From: Paenibacillus sp. H1-7
Lineage (GTDB): Bacteria > Bacillota > Bacilli > Paenibacillales > NBRC-103111
DNA: 64,000 nt
Assembly (NCBI RefSeq): GCF_022354825.1
Contig: NZ_CP031168.1
Span: forward strand, 4,961,501-5,025,500
Direction of reading: 5' to 3'
In this document: positions 35,079 through 44,106 of the stretch, one piece after another
How the letters are laid out: the number at the start of each line of letters is the position of its first letter
How positions within the stretch are numbered: the stretch's first letter is position 1
Made by a program: the position numbers and the translations under genes
The notes under the pieces: generated by a model
Database searches by the model: none
Told to the model about the DNA's origin: nothing
What the model saw: only the letters and a program-made list of their open reading frames with translations

Positions 35079-35127
35079 TCTATAGTCCTCCTTATACTGC
35101 ACTCCAATCCTGGGCCGCCGAATTGTG

Positions 35128-35469
35128 TCAAAGCGTTTGAGATGCTTGAGCCAGCAGTTCAGAGAGCTGGTTATAGTCGGGAGTAACCCCTTCTTTGATT
35201 TTGAGCCACCTGCGTTCCGGCGGACCTTCGAAGCCCTTCGGGACTTCCACATCCGTCGTGTTCATAATCATGAAAGCGATCGCATCCTTTGACGGGGAAA
35301 TAACCGCTGCATAATGGCCGTTTTTCAGGAAATGGGGCTTCTTGTATTGAATCCGTTCCTCTACCCCTGGAATCGTTTGATGAACCATCTCTCGAAGTCG
35401 GTTAGAGAGCTCCACCTGCCACGGTGCTCCCAATTTTTCGATAAAAGCTGTAACTTCCTCGTTCCTCAT
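35128..35469 (-). CDS. DUF1801 (YdhG-like) small protein
   Basis: This 113-residue protein has the DUF1801 pattern: a helical start (EVTAFIEKLGAPWQVELSNRLREMVHQTIP), then EERIQYKKPHFLKNGHYAAV and a short hydrophobic sheet FMIMNTTDVEVP. Members are small cytoplasmic proteins, some called iron-binding or frataxin-like, with no firm function. It is probably co-transcribed with the DHFR-fold gene 50 bases downstream. Confidence 0.8.
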   Translation of the reverse strand: MRNEEVTAFIEKLGAPWQVELSNRLREMVHQTIPGVEERIQYKKPHFLKNGHYAAVISPSKDAIAFMIMNTTDVEVPKGFEGPPERRWLKIKEGVTPDYNQLSELLAQASQTL

Positions 35470-35676
35470 TATCCTCTTCCACCCTTCCTAAAGTTTCGTT
35501 CATATTAATACTGTCGACTTATTACTAAAATAGTAGCACAAACAGAGGGCTGCAATTTCTTTTTTTTTGCTATTTTCAGAGAGAATCCCTGTCCTGTGAC
35601 AGACATACAGGTGCTAACGAAAATTCCTAAAATTCACATTGTATATGAATTGTGCTCTGCTGTATGGTGGAACCAA

Positions 35677-35686
35677 GGGGGGGGGG
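35677..35686 (+). repeat. Ten-G homopolymer directly before a start codon
   Basis: Ten consecutive G residues end 4 bases before ATG 35691 and occupy the place of the ribosome binding site. Tracts of this length slip during replication, so the translation of the gene behind it could vary between cells. Confidence 0.6.
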
Positions 35687-35690
35687 TGCA

Positions 35691-36181
35691 ATGCTTACTG
35701 AACGTTTTTTAGTCATACGCAATTGGAAAAAGCTCCGGCTTCGGGTTTGGGAGAAAAGACTGCTCTATCAATTATCATTGATCTCCAGTGAGTTCCCATC
35801 TTCTTTCCAATGTACGCTCTGTATTTCCTGGGGGCCTTTTTATGGCGGATCGGTTGTATTAAACCGGAGAGGCACCAAAGCCAAAATCTATATTCAAATT
35901 CCGTATGACCGATATATTACTGCAGACGAACAACAAGTATTATCCCATTATGCAATAAGCAAAAATGCGCTTCCTTATTTTATTTTCTTCCATGAATGCT
36001 ATCATCTTATTGATGTATTATCCCAATTGCAGCTGAATAAAATAAAAAGCCTTGATGCATACCAGACCGAATTGAAGAATGCGGTAAAAGCATCGACATG
36101 TACCGGCTCCTGCAGGTTGAACGGAGTGCGGATGAATTTGCCTATACACAATACAAGCAATTATGCAAAAAGGCCGGTTAG
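35691..36181 (+). pseudogene. IrrE/ImmA-like zinc metallopeptidase, frameshifted
   Basis: From ATG 35691 the frame codes about 134 residues with the zinc motif HECYH (FFHECYHLIDVLSQ). It then leaves the coding frame near 36088, at the A run in GTAAAAGC. The expected end, MYRLLQVERSADEFAY and a stop at 36181, lies in the -1 frame and contains the third zinc ligand and the EADxFA-type signature of the IrrE/ImmA peptidases. Whole, it would be about 163 residues, close to the family size. A real mutation, a sequencing error or slippage would all give this picture. The G10 tract lies at its 5' end, and no partner repressor gene is adjacent. Confidence 0.65.
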
Positions 36182-37413
36182 ACCGACCTTGCCAATTCCA
36201 GCTTTTTCATCTTTTCCTTAATAAAATCCGCTGTTCGCAATGCTAGCGACATGACCGTGTTTGTAGGTTCCCGGCACCTGAGGTAACAAAGATGCTCGCG
36301 TCGCAAAGAAATAGGTTTGGAATATCGTGCGTTTGTCCATAGGAATTGACAACCGAGGATTCCGGATCGTCACCCATCCGGCAGCCCCCCCATCATATGA
36401 GCGGTATCGGGAATGACAAATTCGACTTTACCGCCTGCCGCTTTAAGGATTGCGCTCATTTTGCCTACCGCATGATCGATGAGCCTGCGATCGTTGTCAC
36501 CATAACTGAACAGCGTCCCTTAATCGATCTCCCCATATCGGTCTGCCCTGAGCTTTCGAAATTCCGTTAGCAAACTCGACCGGTCTGGACCATGCGAATG
36601 AAGGGTATAGCCTCGGACGAAATTGTTGTTCGGATCGGTACGGTAAAAATCCTGGGTGGTTGCTAAAACAGGAGTTCCTTTATACTGTCTGATTTCCTCG
36701 TCAAATTTGGCATAAACATCCTGGCTGCTGTGAACTATAATGGATTTCGCTTTCGGAATATGAACGATAAGTGTGCTGAATTTGGCGTCCGGCATACATC
36801 CTTGATTGCAAAAGCCCCGATTGATACATGGAGGGCGCCCTTCGAAAGGTGCCGAGAGAATGGCAAGAGGCGCTACGGACGAGCGAATGCCAAGCTTTTC
36901 GCATCCGTTAATAAACATGTACGCGTTCGGGCTGAGCGGCTCCCTTTCCGGATACGGGTAAGGACCGTTGTAATTACCCCAGGGAAAATGCTTGGGACCG
37001 GACACAGCTATGTCCTTTTCAATTTTCGCATAATAGGGCTCCAAATCTTGATAGCTGATAGGCCAGTCATCGGCCACGCCGTCAATCGTTCTCGCTTTGA
37101 AATCCGTATCGTGAAAACGCAAAAATACGCCAGTAAAATGAACCGTTCCTCCCCCGATACCCCGGCCGGAATTGTTGTGCCCCATGGTTAGCGGATCGCT
37201 GCCATCTACAATTCGGGTGTCCTGCCACCCCAGGTTTTTCATCGACAACTCGTCACTGGCAAAATCTTGTTGCGGATCGCGAAACAGTCCCGCATCCAGA
37301 ATAACAACGCTCAAGCCTGCTTCGCTTAATTCTTTAGCGAGCACGCCTCCTGCGGCACCCGCTCCAACGATGACGACATCGACTTCTTCGTCCTCATATT
37401 TTCGTTTGATCAT
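36178..37413 (-). pseudogene. GMC-family oxidoreductase (gluconate/sugar dehydrogenase large subunit), decayed
   Basis: The start ATG at 37413 overlaps the stop of the subunit 3 gene (ATGA). The FAD loop VIVGAGAAGGVLAKEL and the block SGRGIGGGTVHFTG are intact. The gene then has an in-frame TAA at 36520-36522, a one-base insertion in a seven-base run at 36384-36390, and a missing base near 36268. The tail (CRMGDDPESSVVNS, then NTVMSLALRTADFI) lies in different frames. About 150 residues of the middle are gone compared with the usual 560. It cannot make a working enzyme. The normal partner is a small subunit 3 that helps export and assembly. Confidence 0.9.
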
Positions 37414-37765
37414 CGTTTTGGCTGCGCCTCCCATGGGTCCAATTGTCCTAACTCAGTGCGTATATATCCTCGCGGATAGGCCGGACCTGCATAACCGATC
37501 TCGGACCACACTCTTGGATGGGAGCAGTAAGATTCGACCGTTAGATTCAAAAGCTTTTTAAATAGGGCCTCTTACGGGATTTCGTTCCAAATCTCATTAG
37601 GTTTGGCGGTGGATTCGCTAATATGCTGCAAGTATTGTTTTTGCTGATCTATATCCAGATTCAAAAATGAAGTGTCATACTGTGACTGAGCCCCTTGTTC
37701 AATCGCTTGAAGCCCAGCTTTAAGAAGCACCTGACCCTTGGGAACGCCTGCCGACTCGAACTCCT
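37410..37765 (-). pseudogene. Gluconate 2-dehydrogenase subunit 3-like protein, nonsense mutation and truncated start
   Basis: Reading leftward from about 37765 the frame gives GVPKGQVLLKAGLQAIEQ, then NEIWNEIP, followed by an in-frame TAA at 37574-37572. It continues in the same frame with FKKLLNLTVESY, EIGYAGPAYPRGYIRTELGQLDPWEAQPKR and a TGA at 37410. The last block is the strongest signature of subunit 3 proteins. The stop reads TAA where CAA would be expected. The 5' end is fused to the membrane protein remnant at a seven-base C run, so the original start and export signal are lost. Confidence 0.85.
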
Positions 37766-38040
37766 CCCCCCCGGAAATGGAAGTAAAAGCCGATACATCC
37801 CGATACGACACCAAGCCACATTAGCGCCATAAACAAAGTGTGCAGCCAGCTTACGTTATATAAGGTCAGGATCACTCCCGTCAGGAAGAAAATCGGCGAG
37901 GAAATGACGGGCACCCACATTGCTTTATGGTGAAAATTTTGCCGGTAATGAAACATAGTTACCTGGATACTCATCATTAGAAATGCCAGGCTGACGAATA
38001 AAATGAGCACTCGTTCAATCGACCACATAGACCAATTCAT
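37720..38040 (-). pseudogene. Small membrane protein of the gluconate dehydrogenase operon, truncated
   Basis: From ATG 38040, behind GAGG, the frame codes three membrane segments (IERVLILFVSLAFLMMSIQV, VISSPIFFLTGVILTLY, TLFMALMWLGVVSGCIGFYF) and the motif FHFRG. It then runs into the subunit 3 sequence at the C run near 37766-37772. Related proteins upstream of gluconate dehydrogenase subunits continue past this motif for a further membrane region. I read a deletion that joined the two genes. Its function in the intact operon is unknown to me. Confidence 0.6.
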
Positions 38041-38163
38041 CCTGCATCCTCTTTTCCACATGCATGTTAGATGATTCCATTATTCCCCCGGATTGAGGAA
38101 CTATTCCCATAACAAGATGAGCATACTATGGGTAGATATCAGATCCATGTGAGGGGTACCAGG

Positions 38164-39819
38164 ATGTCCAAAACCATGTCAGATAAGAGTTCGATTGCGG
38201 CTGCACCGCCGCTTCGCTACATCACCGTAGCCGATGCTATCCTTGAACAGCTGCGCCTCTGGGGAGGACAACGGATTTATGGAGTCGTAGGGGATGCCAT
38301 TTTTGGACTCATGGACGCTATTGCAAAGCAAGAGGCAATTTCGTTCATTGCCGTTAAACATGAATCCGTTGCTGCCTTAATGGCTTCGGCCGAAGCCAAA
38401 CTGACGGGCCGCCTCGGCGTTTGCGCCGCACAGATGGGACCGGGGTTAGCCAATCTGATGAACGGATTGGGTGATGCTTTTCTTGATAAAGCGCCTGTAC
38501 TCGCAATTACTGGACAAGCCCCGTTGAACAAGATCGGCACAAGCTGCAAGCAGTTCATCAATCAGCAACAAATGGTGCAAGCCGTATCGTCTTATAGCGA
38601 GCTTATTGTCCATCCGGACACGATATATGAATCGCTTGTGCAGGCTATGCAAACATCGGTTTCCTCCAAAACCGTATCGCACTTATCCATCCCGATGGAT
38701 GTGTTTGCTCTAACTACAACACTGAAGCCGATTATGATGCAGCCGGCAGCCGTTTCAACTGTTGATCCATCTATGATTCGGCACTCCTTGAAGCTCATGA
38801 AATCTGCCCGGCGGCCTATTCTGTTGGTTGGCGGCAAAGCCCGAGCTCACACGGCAGCCATTCAAACCGTTGCCGAACAATGGGGATGCGGCATCGTATT
38901 AAGCTATGGTGCATCCGGAACAGTCCCTGATTCGCACCCCCACATGCTGCATGGAATCGGAGAAGGCGGAAACCCGAATGTCGCCGGTCTGTTCAAGCAG
39001 GCAGACGTTGTTTTGGCGATAGAAACTACTTGGTGGCCTGAAGGACTCGTCCCCCATCAAGCACAGGTTGTTCATATCGCAAGTGACCCGGTGAGTCTCG
39101 GAGTTTCCATGCGTATGGCAGCAGGACTGACCGGAGATATCACGGAAATTCTTTTCAACCTGATGGAAGAGCTAGAGCCTTTTGTTCCTGATCCGGATTG
39201 GATACGTCAAATTAAGGAATGCAAACAAACATGGTATGTACAAAATGACACCGAGAGAAATCAAGCGACCTCCCCGCTTCATCCCGCAAGTATTATTAAA
39301 GCCGTGGAGCAGCATATTGCCGAGGATGCAGTAATTGCCCTGGATGAAGGAGATTCAACGCTCTGGTTTCTGAGAAATTTCCGGGCCATAAGCCAGCGAG
39401 TGCTGCTGTCCGAACGCTGGCGTACAATGGGAGCGGGATTGCCGGCTGCAATCGCGGCAAAGCTAAGCTCTCCGGACAAGCAAGTTATTTGCATCTCGGG
39501 TGATGGAGGCATAGGCATGGTCATGGCTGATCTGCTAACAGCGGTTAAGTACCGACTGCCGGTTGTCGTTATTGTTTTCAACAACGGAACCTTACAAATG
39601 GAACGGGACAAAATGCTTATGAAAGGGCTGCAGCCCGAAGGGACTGAGCTGACCAATCCGGATTTCGCTAAAGTCGCAGAAGCTTGCGGCTGGAATGCCT
39701 GCCAGATTGAAACTGTTGCACAACTTGAAACAGCATTACAGCAATCTTTATCCGGGAGTAAACCGGTTTTGTTGGACGTACGAACAGCTAATATCCCGCA
39801 TCCCGATTTCAAATCATAA
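38164..39819 (+). CDS. Thiamine-diphosphate-dependent pyruvate-oxidase-like enzyme (YdaP type)
   Basis: I start at ATG 38164 behind GAGGGGTACCAGG, giving 551 residues. Three TPP-enzyme domains are visible: the N-terminal pyrimidine domain with RIYGVVGDAIFGL and the glutamate in VKHESVAALMASAEAKLTG, a central nucleotide-type domain, and a C-terminal pyrophosphate domain with GDGGIGMVMADLL ending in VFNNGTLQ. It closely recalls Bacillus YdaP, a stress-induced pyruvate oxidase. Such enzymes decarboxylate pyruvate to acetate or acetyl phosphate. The next gene is a YdaD-like SDR, the partner seen beside ydaP in Bacillus. I infer the same stress or stationary-phase role. Confidence 0.85.
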   Translation: MSKTMSDKSSIAAAPPLRYITVADAILEQLRLWGGQRIYGVVGDAIFGLMDAIAKQEAISFIAVKHESVAALMASAEAKLTGRLGVCAAQMGPGLANLMNGLGDAFLDKAPVLAITGQAPLNKIGTSCKQFINQQQMVQAVSSYSELIVHPDTIYESLVQAMQTSVSSKTVSHLSIPMDVFALTTTLKPIMMQPAAVSTVDPSMIRHSLKLMKSARRPILLVGGKARAHTAAIQTVAEQWGCGIVLSYGASGTVPDSHPHMLHGIGEGGNPNVAGLFKQADVVLAIETTWWPEGLVPHQAQVVHIASDPVSLGVSMRMAAGLTGDITEILFNLMEELEPFVPDPDWIRQIKECKQTWYVQNDTERNQATSPLHPASIIKAVEQHIAEDAVIALDEGDSTLWFLRNFRAISQRVLLSERWRTMGAGLPAAIAAKLSSPDKQVICISGDGGIGMVMADLLTAVKYRLPVVVIVFNNGTLQMERDKMLMKGLQPEGTELTNPDFAKVAEACGWNACQIETVAQLETALQQSLSGSKPVLLDVRTANIPHPDFKS

Positions 39820-39837
39820 CCAAAGGAGATCGATCCG

Positions 39838-40740
39838 ATGTCGCCAACAACAAGCCAACAACCTAATCAAACCGAACCGCAAATGCAGCCTGCTCCCCCC
39901 TACCCGCCTCAACACCAAAACCGGCAGCCAGGCATTGAATCAGACATGAGTCCGAGACCCGTATTTGACAACCCCGATTACAAGGGCAGCGGCAAGCTTA
40001 AGGACAAAGTAGCGATTATTACCGGTGGAGACAGCGGCCAAGGGCGTGCCATTGCTCTAGCCTTCGCCAAAGAAGGTGCGGATGTGGTCGTTGTTTATTT
40101 GAACGAGCATACGGATGCGGCCGAGACCCAACAGCTTGTAGAACAAAAAGGCCGCCGCTGCATAACCATCGCTGGAGATATAGGTAGCGAAACGTTTTGC
40201 CAGCAGGTGGTAAAGCAAACGATCGAGCATTTCGGCAAGCTTCATATTTTGGTCAACAACGCAGCGGAGCAGCATGTCCGGAACGGTCTCGAAACGATCA
40301 CCTCCGAACAAATGGAAACAACATTCCGCACGAACTTCTTTTCCATCTTTTACTTAACGAAGGCTGCTTTACCACATTTGAAACAAGGCGCTTCTATCGT
40401 TAACGCCGCATCGCTAACGGCTTATGAAGGAAACGAACAGTTAATGGATTACTCGGCAACCAAGGGAGCGATCGTAGCTTTCACACGCTCCTTGTCCAAA
40501 TCGCTCCACAGTAAAGGCATACGCGTTAACGGAGTTGTTCCGGGTACGATCTGGACCCCCCTCATTCCTGCTTCCTTTCCAGCGGAGCAAGTGGCCAATT
40601 GGGGTGCAACGACCCCGATGAAGCGTGCAGGGCAGCCGTATGAAGTCGCACCCGCATATGTATATTTGGCTTCGGACGATTCTTCTTACGTATCCGGGCA
40701 GTTTATTCATGTCACCGGCGGGGTCATTATGAACGGGTAG
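39838..40740 (+). CDS. Short-chain dehydrogenase/reductase with proline-rich N-terminal extension (YdaD type)
   Basis: The 300-residue protein has the SDR Rossmann start TGGDSGQGRAIA near 64, the NNAAEQ block and the catalytic pair in YSATKGA near 213. Its first 45 residues are rich in Pro and Gln, as in the general-stress SDRs YdaD and YhdF of Bacillus. In the nucleotide loop a Gln replaces the usual Ile, so NAD binding may be altered slightly. It starts 18 bases after the TPP enzyme with AAAGGAG before the ATG, so both are one operon. The substrate is unknown. Confidence 0.88.
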   Translation: MSPTTSQQPNQTEPQMQPAPPYPPQHQNRQPGIESDMSPRPVFDNPDYKGSGKLKDKVAIITGGDSGQGRAIALAFAKEGADVVVVYLNEHTDAAETQQLVEQKGRRCITIAGDIGSETFCQQVVKQTIEHFGKLHILVNNAAEQHVRNGLETITSEQMETTFRTNFFSIFYLTKAALPHLKQGASIVNAASLTAYEGNEQLMDYSATKGAIVAFTRSLSKSLHSKGIRVNGVVPGTIWTPLIPASFPAEQVANWGATTPMKRAGQPYEVAPAYVYLASDDSSYVSGQFIHVTGGVIMNG

Positions 40741-40785
40741 CTAAGCTATATCCAGAGTTGAAATATTTCTACGGAGACAATAAAA

Positions 40786-41475
40786 ATGAGAAACCTAGTA
40801 AACCTTCTCCTACGTCCCATCATTGCGGCTTTAGTCATTTTGACCATAGCTGACTATCCTGTTCATGCCGATCCGCCCTTGCCGATTGTCGCTGAACAAG
40901 GAATGTACATTATAGAAGTTTACCCGCAGCACCATCAAATGATCGTACGGGTTCAAGGGCAAATATACAAAACGTATCCCATAGCCGTCGGCAATCCGTC
41001 CACTCCTACCCCAGTGGGAGAATATCAAATTGTCTATAAAGGGAAAGATTGGGCTCCTTCCTTTGGCCCGCGCTGGCTTGGTTTAAACGTCCCGTGGGGA
41101 AATTATGGAATTCACGGAACCAATAGGCCTGACTCTATTGGACAGCATTTGAGTCATGGATGCATCCGAATGCGCAATAGGGATGTCAAAGAATTATATG
41201 AGTTGATACCTATTGGCACCATTGTCAAAATTAACGGGCATGTGTTGGGAGATTCGAATCATGAGCCGAGAGATTTAGCGGAGGACGACGTCGGAGGTGA
41301 CGTGCAGCTCATTCAGTCCCGTCTAAAAAGTGCCGGTTATTTCAAGGGAATATGTAACGGCAAGTTCCGTTCGGACACAACTGCTGCAATAAAGCAATTC
41401 CAACGGGATCGCGGACTGGCTCCTAACGGTATCGTCACTGTAAAGGTGTACGAACAACTGGGATTGCTGGAATGA
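40786..41475 (+). CDS. L,D-transpeptidase (YkuD) with C-terminal peptidoglycan-binding domain
   Basis: The 229-residue protein begins with a signal peptide (about 1-28). The YkuD domain (about 38-150) carries the catalytic block from HGTNRPDSIGQ to SHGCIRM, with nucleophile Cys126. A peptidoglycan-binding type 1 domain fills residues 168-227 (VQLIQSRLKSAGYF, IKQFQRDRGL). It should act at the cell wall, forming or trimming 3-3 peptide cross-links. In spore formers such proteins also serve in spore or stress-modified walls. It follows the SDR gene by 45 bases on the same strand, so it may share the operon. Confidence 0.92.
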   Translation: MRNLVNLLLRPIIAALVILTIADYPVHADPPLPIVAEQGMYIIEVYPQHHQMIVRVQGQIYKTYPIAVGNPSTPTPVGEYQIVYKGKDWAPSFGPRWLGLNVPWGNYGIHGTNRPDSIGQHLSHGCIRMRNRDVKELYELIPIGTIVKINGHVLGDSNHEPRDLAEDDVGGDVQLIQSRLKSAGYFKGICNGKFRSDTTAAIKQFQRDRGLAPNGIVTVKVYEQLGLLE

Positions 41476-41551
41476 AGAAACCGTACATTGGTACTAACCT
41501 ATCAGCTCTAATCATATTCTTATAGAAAAATGAGAAGGAGCGGACCGTTAA

Positions 41552-42970
41552 TTGATAAATGTTAAGGTTAGTTTACGACCTATTGCAAGTAGGTTAAACC
41601 TGCCCACTGTTTTGAAAACAGCTATACTCCCTGGGGACTCTATGGAAAGATTATTTATTGCAACCCAGGTTGGCGAGATCTTTTACATAGGGAACGGCGT
41701 TATAAGGACATTCTTAGATATTCGCCCACAAATAATCAAGCTGGGTGCCTCCAGCGGTGGATATGATGAACGGGGCTTGCTAGGGCTGGCATTTCATCCG
41801 AATTTTTATTTTAACGGTCTGTTTTATCTTCATTATTCAGTGGCGGGAACCCAAGGTCCAGGCGCTCTTCCCGGTGCATTTGAATCCTTTAAGCCTAACC
41901 CGTGTGATTCTAATACTCTAAATATGAAGTGGGTAAATAGAGAAAATCATTATGATCATATTGATACCGTTGAAGAATGGATTTTACAATCGAATGGTCA
42001 ACCTCATAAAAAGCGGACATTGCTGTATATACGAAGACCGTTTTTAAATCATAATGGTGTCAATAGCTTAAATTTTTCACCAGAAACAGGGAATCTTGTT
42101 TTAACAACCGGAGATGGCGGATCGGGCTATGATCCATTTAATTTAAGCCAAGATGATATGGAAATCGCGGGTAAAATTATTGAAATGGATGTCGGAAAGA
42201 ATACATTTATCGATAATCCTCCCGTTGTTACACGGTTTAATGAGCTGCCGCTTCCTATCCAGGAAACGCTTACGGTCATTGCAAAAGGAGTCCGCAATAT
42301 TCCTGGCATTTCATTTCAAAGGTTCTATAACCACTACATTAAATATATAGGAAATGTCGGACAGGATCTCGTTGAGACGATTTTCTCATTCATTCATTAT
42401 AAACGTATGCCGGTTACTCGGCTTGTTCAAGCTTTTATCATGAATACCGGGCTGGACCAAGAAGGATTTATTAACTTTGGCTGGAGAGGATGGGAAGGCG
42501 CCTTTCCTACTTCGATTATAAAAGGCTGCTCTTCGAATTCGGAGTTGAATGAGAAAACAATTGCTTATTACGATGAAGCGATAAAAACTTCGGTTCAGCG
42601 TCTTCAGCCTTTACTTAGTTATTATCATAAAGAACCGCGACCCGGTAAGTTTGGAGCCACTTCACTTACAGGAGTCCAGCCCTATATGGGAAAGGATATC
42701 CCCCAATTAGCAGGAAACGTTGTGTTTACCGATCTGGCACGGGCTTCTCAACTTCCGGTAAGAGGGGTTTTAGCTTATACCAAGGTAAGGACGGATTGTA
42801 ATCTTAATGATTTTGGATTTATCGAACCAGACTATGATTTTGGAGATCAATCAGCTTATTACGTTAGCTTAGGGACAAATCTGAATCAATCCAGTCTTTA
42901 CTTAGGGGTTAATGGATCAATGAAAGTAACTGATTCCAACCAAGGTACTGTTTTTGAAATTATTCCATAA
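41552..42970 (+). CDS. PQQ-type soluble sugar dehydrogenase-like beta-propeller protein
   Basis: The start is a TTG at 41552 with GAAGGAG 14 bases upstream, which is a rather long spacing. The 472 residues follow the glucose/sorbosone dehydrogenase propeller: GEIFYIGNG, ERGLLGLAFHPNFYFNGLFYLHYS, then HNGVNSLNFSPETGNLVLTTGDGGSGYDPF with the catalytic His and calcium-site residues, and a late NFGWRGWEGAFP. No signal peptide is visible, which is unusual because relatives work outside the cell with PQQ. No PQQ synthesis genes are in the window. It may be an apo-enzyme, or a PQQ-independent relative. Confidence 0.8.
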   Translation: MINVKVSLRPIASRLNLPTVLKTAILPGDSMERLFIATQVGEIFYIGNGVIRTFLDIRPQIIKLGASSGGYDERGLLGLAFHPNFYFNGLFYLHYSVAGTQGPGALPGAFESFKPNPCDSNTLNMKWVNRENHYDHIDTVEEWILQSNGQPHKKRTLLYIRRPFLNHNGVNSLNFSPETGNLVLTTGDGGSGYDPFNLSQDDMEIAGKIIEMDVGKNTFIDNPPVVTRFNELPLPIQETLTVIAKGVRNIPGISFQRFYNHYIKYIGNVGQDLVETIFSFIHYKRMPVTRLVQAFIMNTGLDQEGFINFGWRGWEGAFPTSIIKGCSSNSELNEKTIAYYDEAIKTSVQRLQPLLSYYHKEPRPGKFGATSLTGVQPYMGKDIPQLAGNVVFTDLARASQLPVRGVLAYTKVRTDCNLNDFGFIEPDYDFGDQSAYYVSLGTNLNQSSLYLGVNGSMKVTDSNQGTVFEIIP

Positions 42971-42984
42971 TCCTATGTGAGAAA

Positions 42985-43018
42985 GCCTCCATCCGGTTAT
43001 CCCGTATGGAGGTCTTTT
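42985..43018 (+). terminator. Terminator after the sugar dehydrogenase-like gene
   Basis: CCTCCAT (42986-42991 and flanking base) pairs with ATGGAGG (43005-43011), followed by TCTTTTG. The T run is short but the hairpin sits 15 bases after the stop. Confidence 0.7.
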
Positions 43019-43045
43019 GCTGTAAATTTCCCTATTGAATTCAAT

Positions 43046-44044
43046 TCAATTGATAGCCTTGCTATCAAGACGGCCTCTGGCAGCAGCGTAGAGATCAATC
43101 CATTGCGAAACTATGTCCGGCGTCAGATCATCAAAATCCAGGAAGCGATGCAGCTCCGGGTAGGATTCGACAAACGAGGGCTGATCGTACAAAGAGTCCA
43201 CATCATAGCTGTTCGCCTGCATGCGATGTATACAATACTTGTATACGTATATGATGCTTTGATCGTGTCCCCATTCCAGGCTCCCGTCCACCGCATATTT
43301 CAGAAAGGTCGACGATTGACTCCCCCAGCTCGACTCAGCTATTGGAAATATGGATGGCTGTGCATCCAATAATCGTTCCTTAAGAACGCTGTCGGGCAGA
43401 TTCAGGCAAAACGCCAGGATGAATAGATCGTACAGAAGATCGTGCCCGATTATGGCGGAATTTTGTTTCAGGAAATAGATCGTTCGGTTTTGACTGCGCG
43501 GCAATATCCGATTACGCCAATAATAACCCAAAAGCAAGAAGTTAAGGCCGATTCTCAGATGGGCTGCTGCTGTTTTTGCGCAGCCTGTTTCTACAAGCCG
43601 TCTGGCTTTATCAAGCTGCAGATCGGCTTGCTTCAGCATCTCCTCTTCCTTCATCGACACGATACTATCATCAAATAAAAAGGAATCGTACAGATGCATG
43701 AATGGTGCTAATACTTGCTCCGGGTCGTGCAAGATTTTACATTGGTAAATCTGAATTGGAAATGCCAGCAACGAACGGTCAGGACCCTGCCACTCGTTAA
43801 CGAACGCCTCCAGCTTGCCCCTTGTTAACTGAATGATCTCTACGCCCATCCCGTCTATGTAATTGAAGTGCTGAAGCTCTTCAATGCGCTGCTCAACGAC
43901 AAGACACAGCTCCAAATCGGAATGCTCCCATATTTGTCCCCTGCCTACGCTGCCGCAAAGCGCAATCGCGACGACTCTCGGATGGCTTCGGAATGAATCG
44001 GCGATCCGATTCGCTTTCTCGTACAGCTCAGTTTCCCAGCTCAT
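43046..44044 (-). CDS. Nucleotidyltransferase-domain protein
   Basis: The 332-residue protein opens with a minimal nucleotidyltransferase domain. The GS box, LCGSVGRG, is at 30-36, and the carboxylate pair in HSDLEL is Asp43 and Glu45 where Asp-Asp is usual. The rest is helical and resembles the C-terminal part of aminoglycoside-type or KNTase-like nucleotidyltransferases. The change of the second Asp to Glu may weaken metal binding. It lies 62 bases after an orphan sugar-binding lipoprotein gene and may be read with it. No substrate can be named. Confidence 0.7.
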   Translation of the reverse strand: MSWETELYEKANRIADSFRSHPRVVAIALCGSVGRGQIWEHSDLELCLVVEQRIEELQHFNYIDGMGVEIIQLTRGKLEAFVNEWQGPDRSLLAFPIQIYQCKILHDPEQVLAPFMHLYDSFLFDDSIVSMKEEEMLKQADLQLDKARRLVETGCAKTAAAHLRIGLNFLLLGYYWRNRILPRSQNRTIYFLKQNSAIIGHDLLYDLFILAFCLNLPDSVLKERLLDAQPSIFPIAESSWGSQSSTFLKYAVDGSLEWGHDQSIIYVYKYCIHRMQANSYDVDSLYDQPSFVESYPELHRFLDFDDLTPDIVSQWIDLYAAARGRLDSKAIN

Positions 44045-44106
44045 TTCATCTCTCCGCTTCTTACTGGTATCCAGGTTATAATGGAATTCATGTAAAGGTT
44101 AGCAGA

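Noticed and set aside
36080..36095. Programmed -1 frameshift in the metallopeptidase gene
   Set aside because: No heptanucleotide slippery site of the canonical X XXY YYZ form and no downstream pseudoknot are visible. A plain mutation or read error is simpler.
36346..36570. Plus-strand ORF near the GMC gene
   Set aside because: It is antisense to the C-terminal part of the decayed GMC oxidoreductase, which has clear homology on the minus strand.
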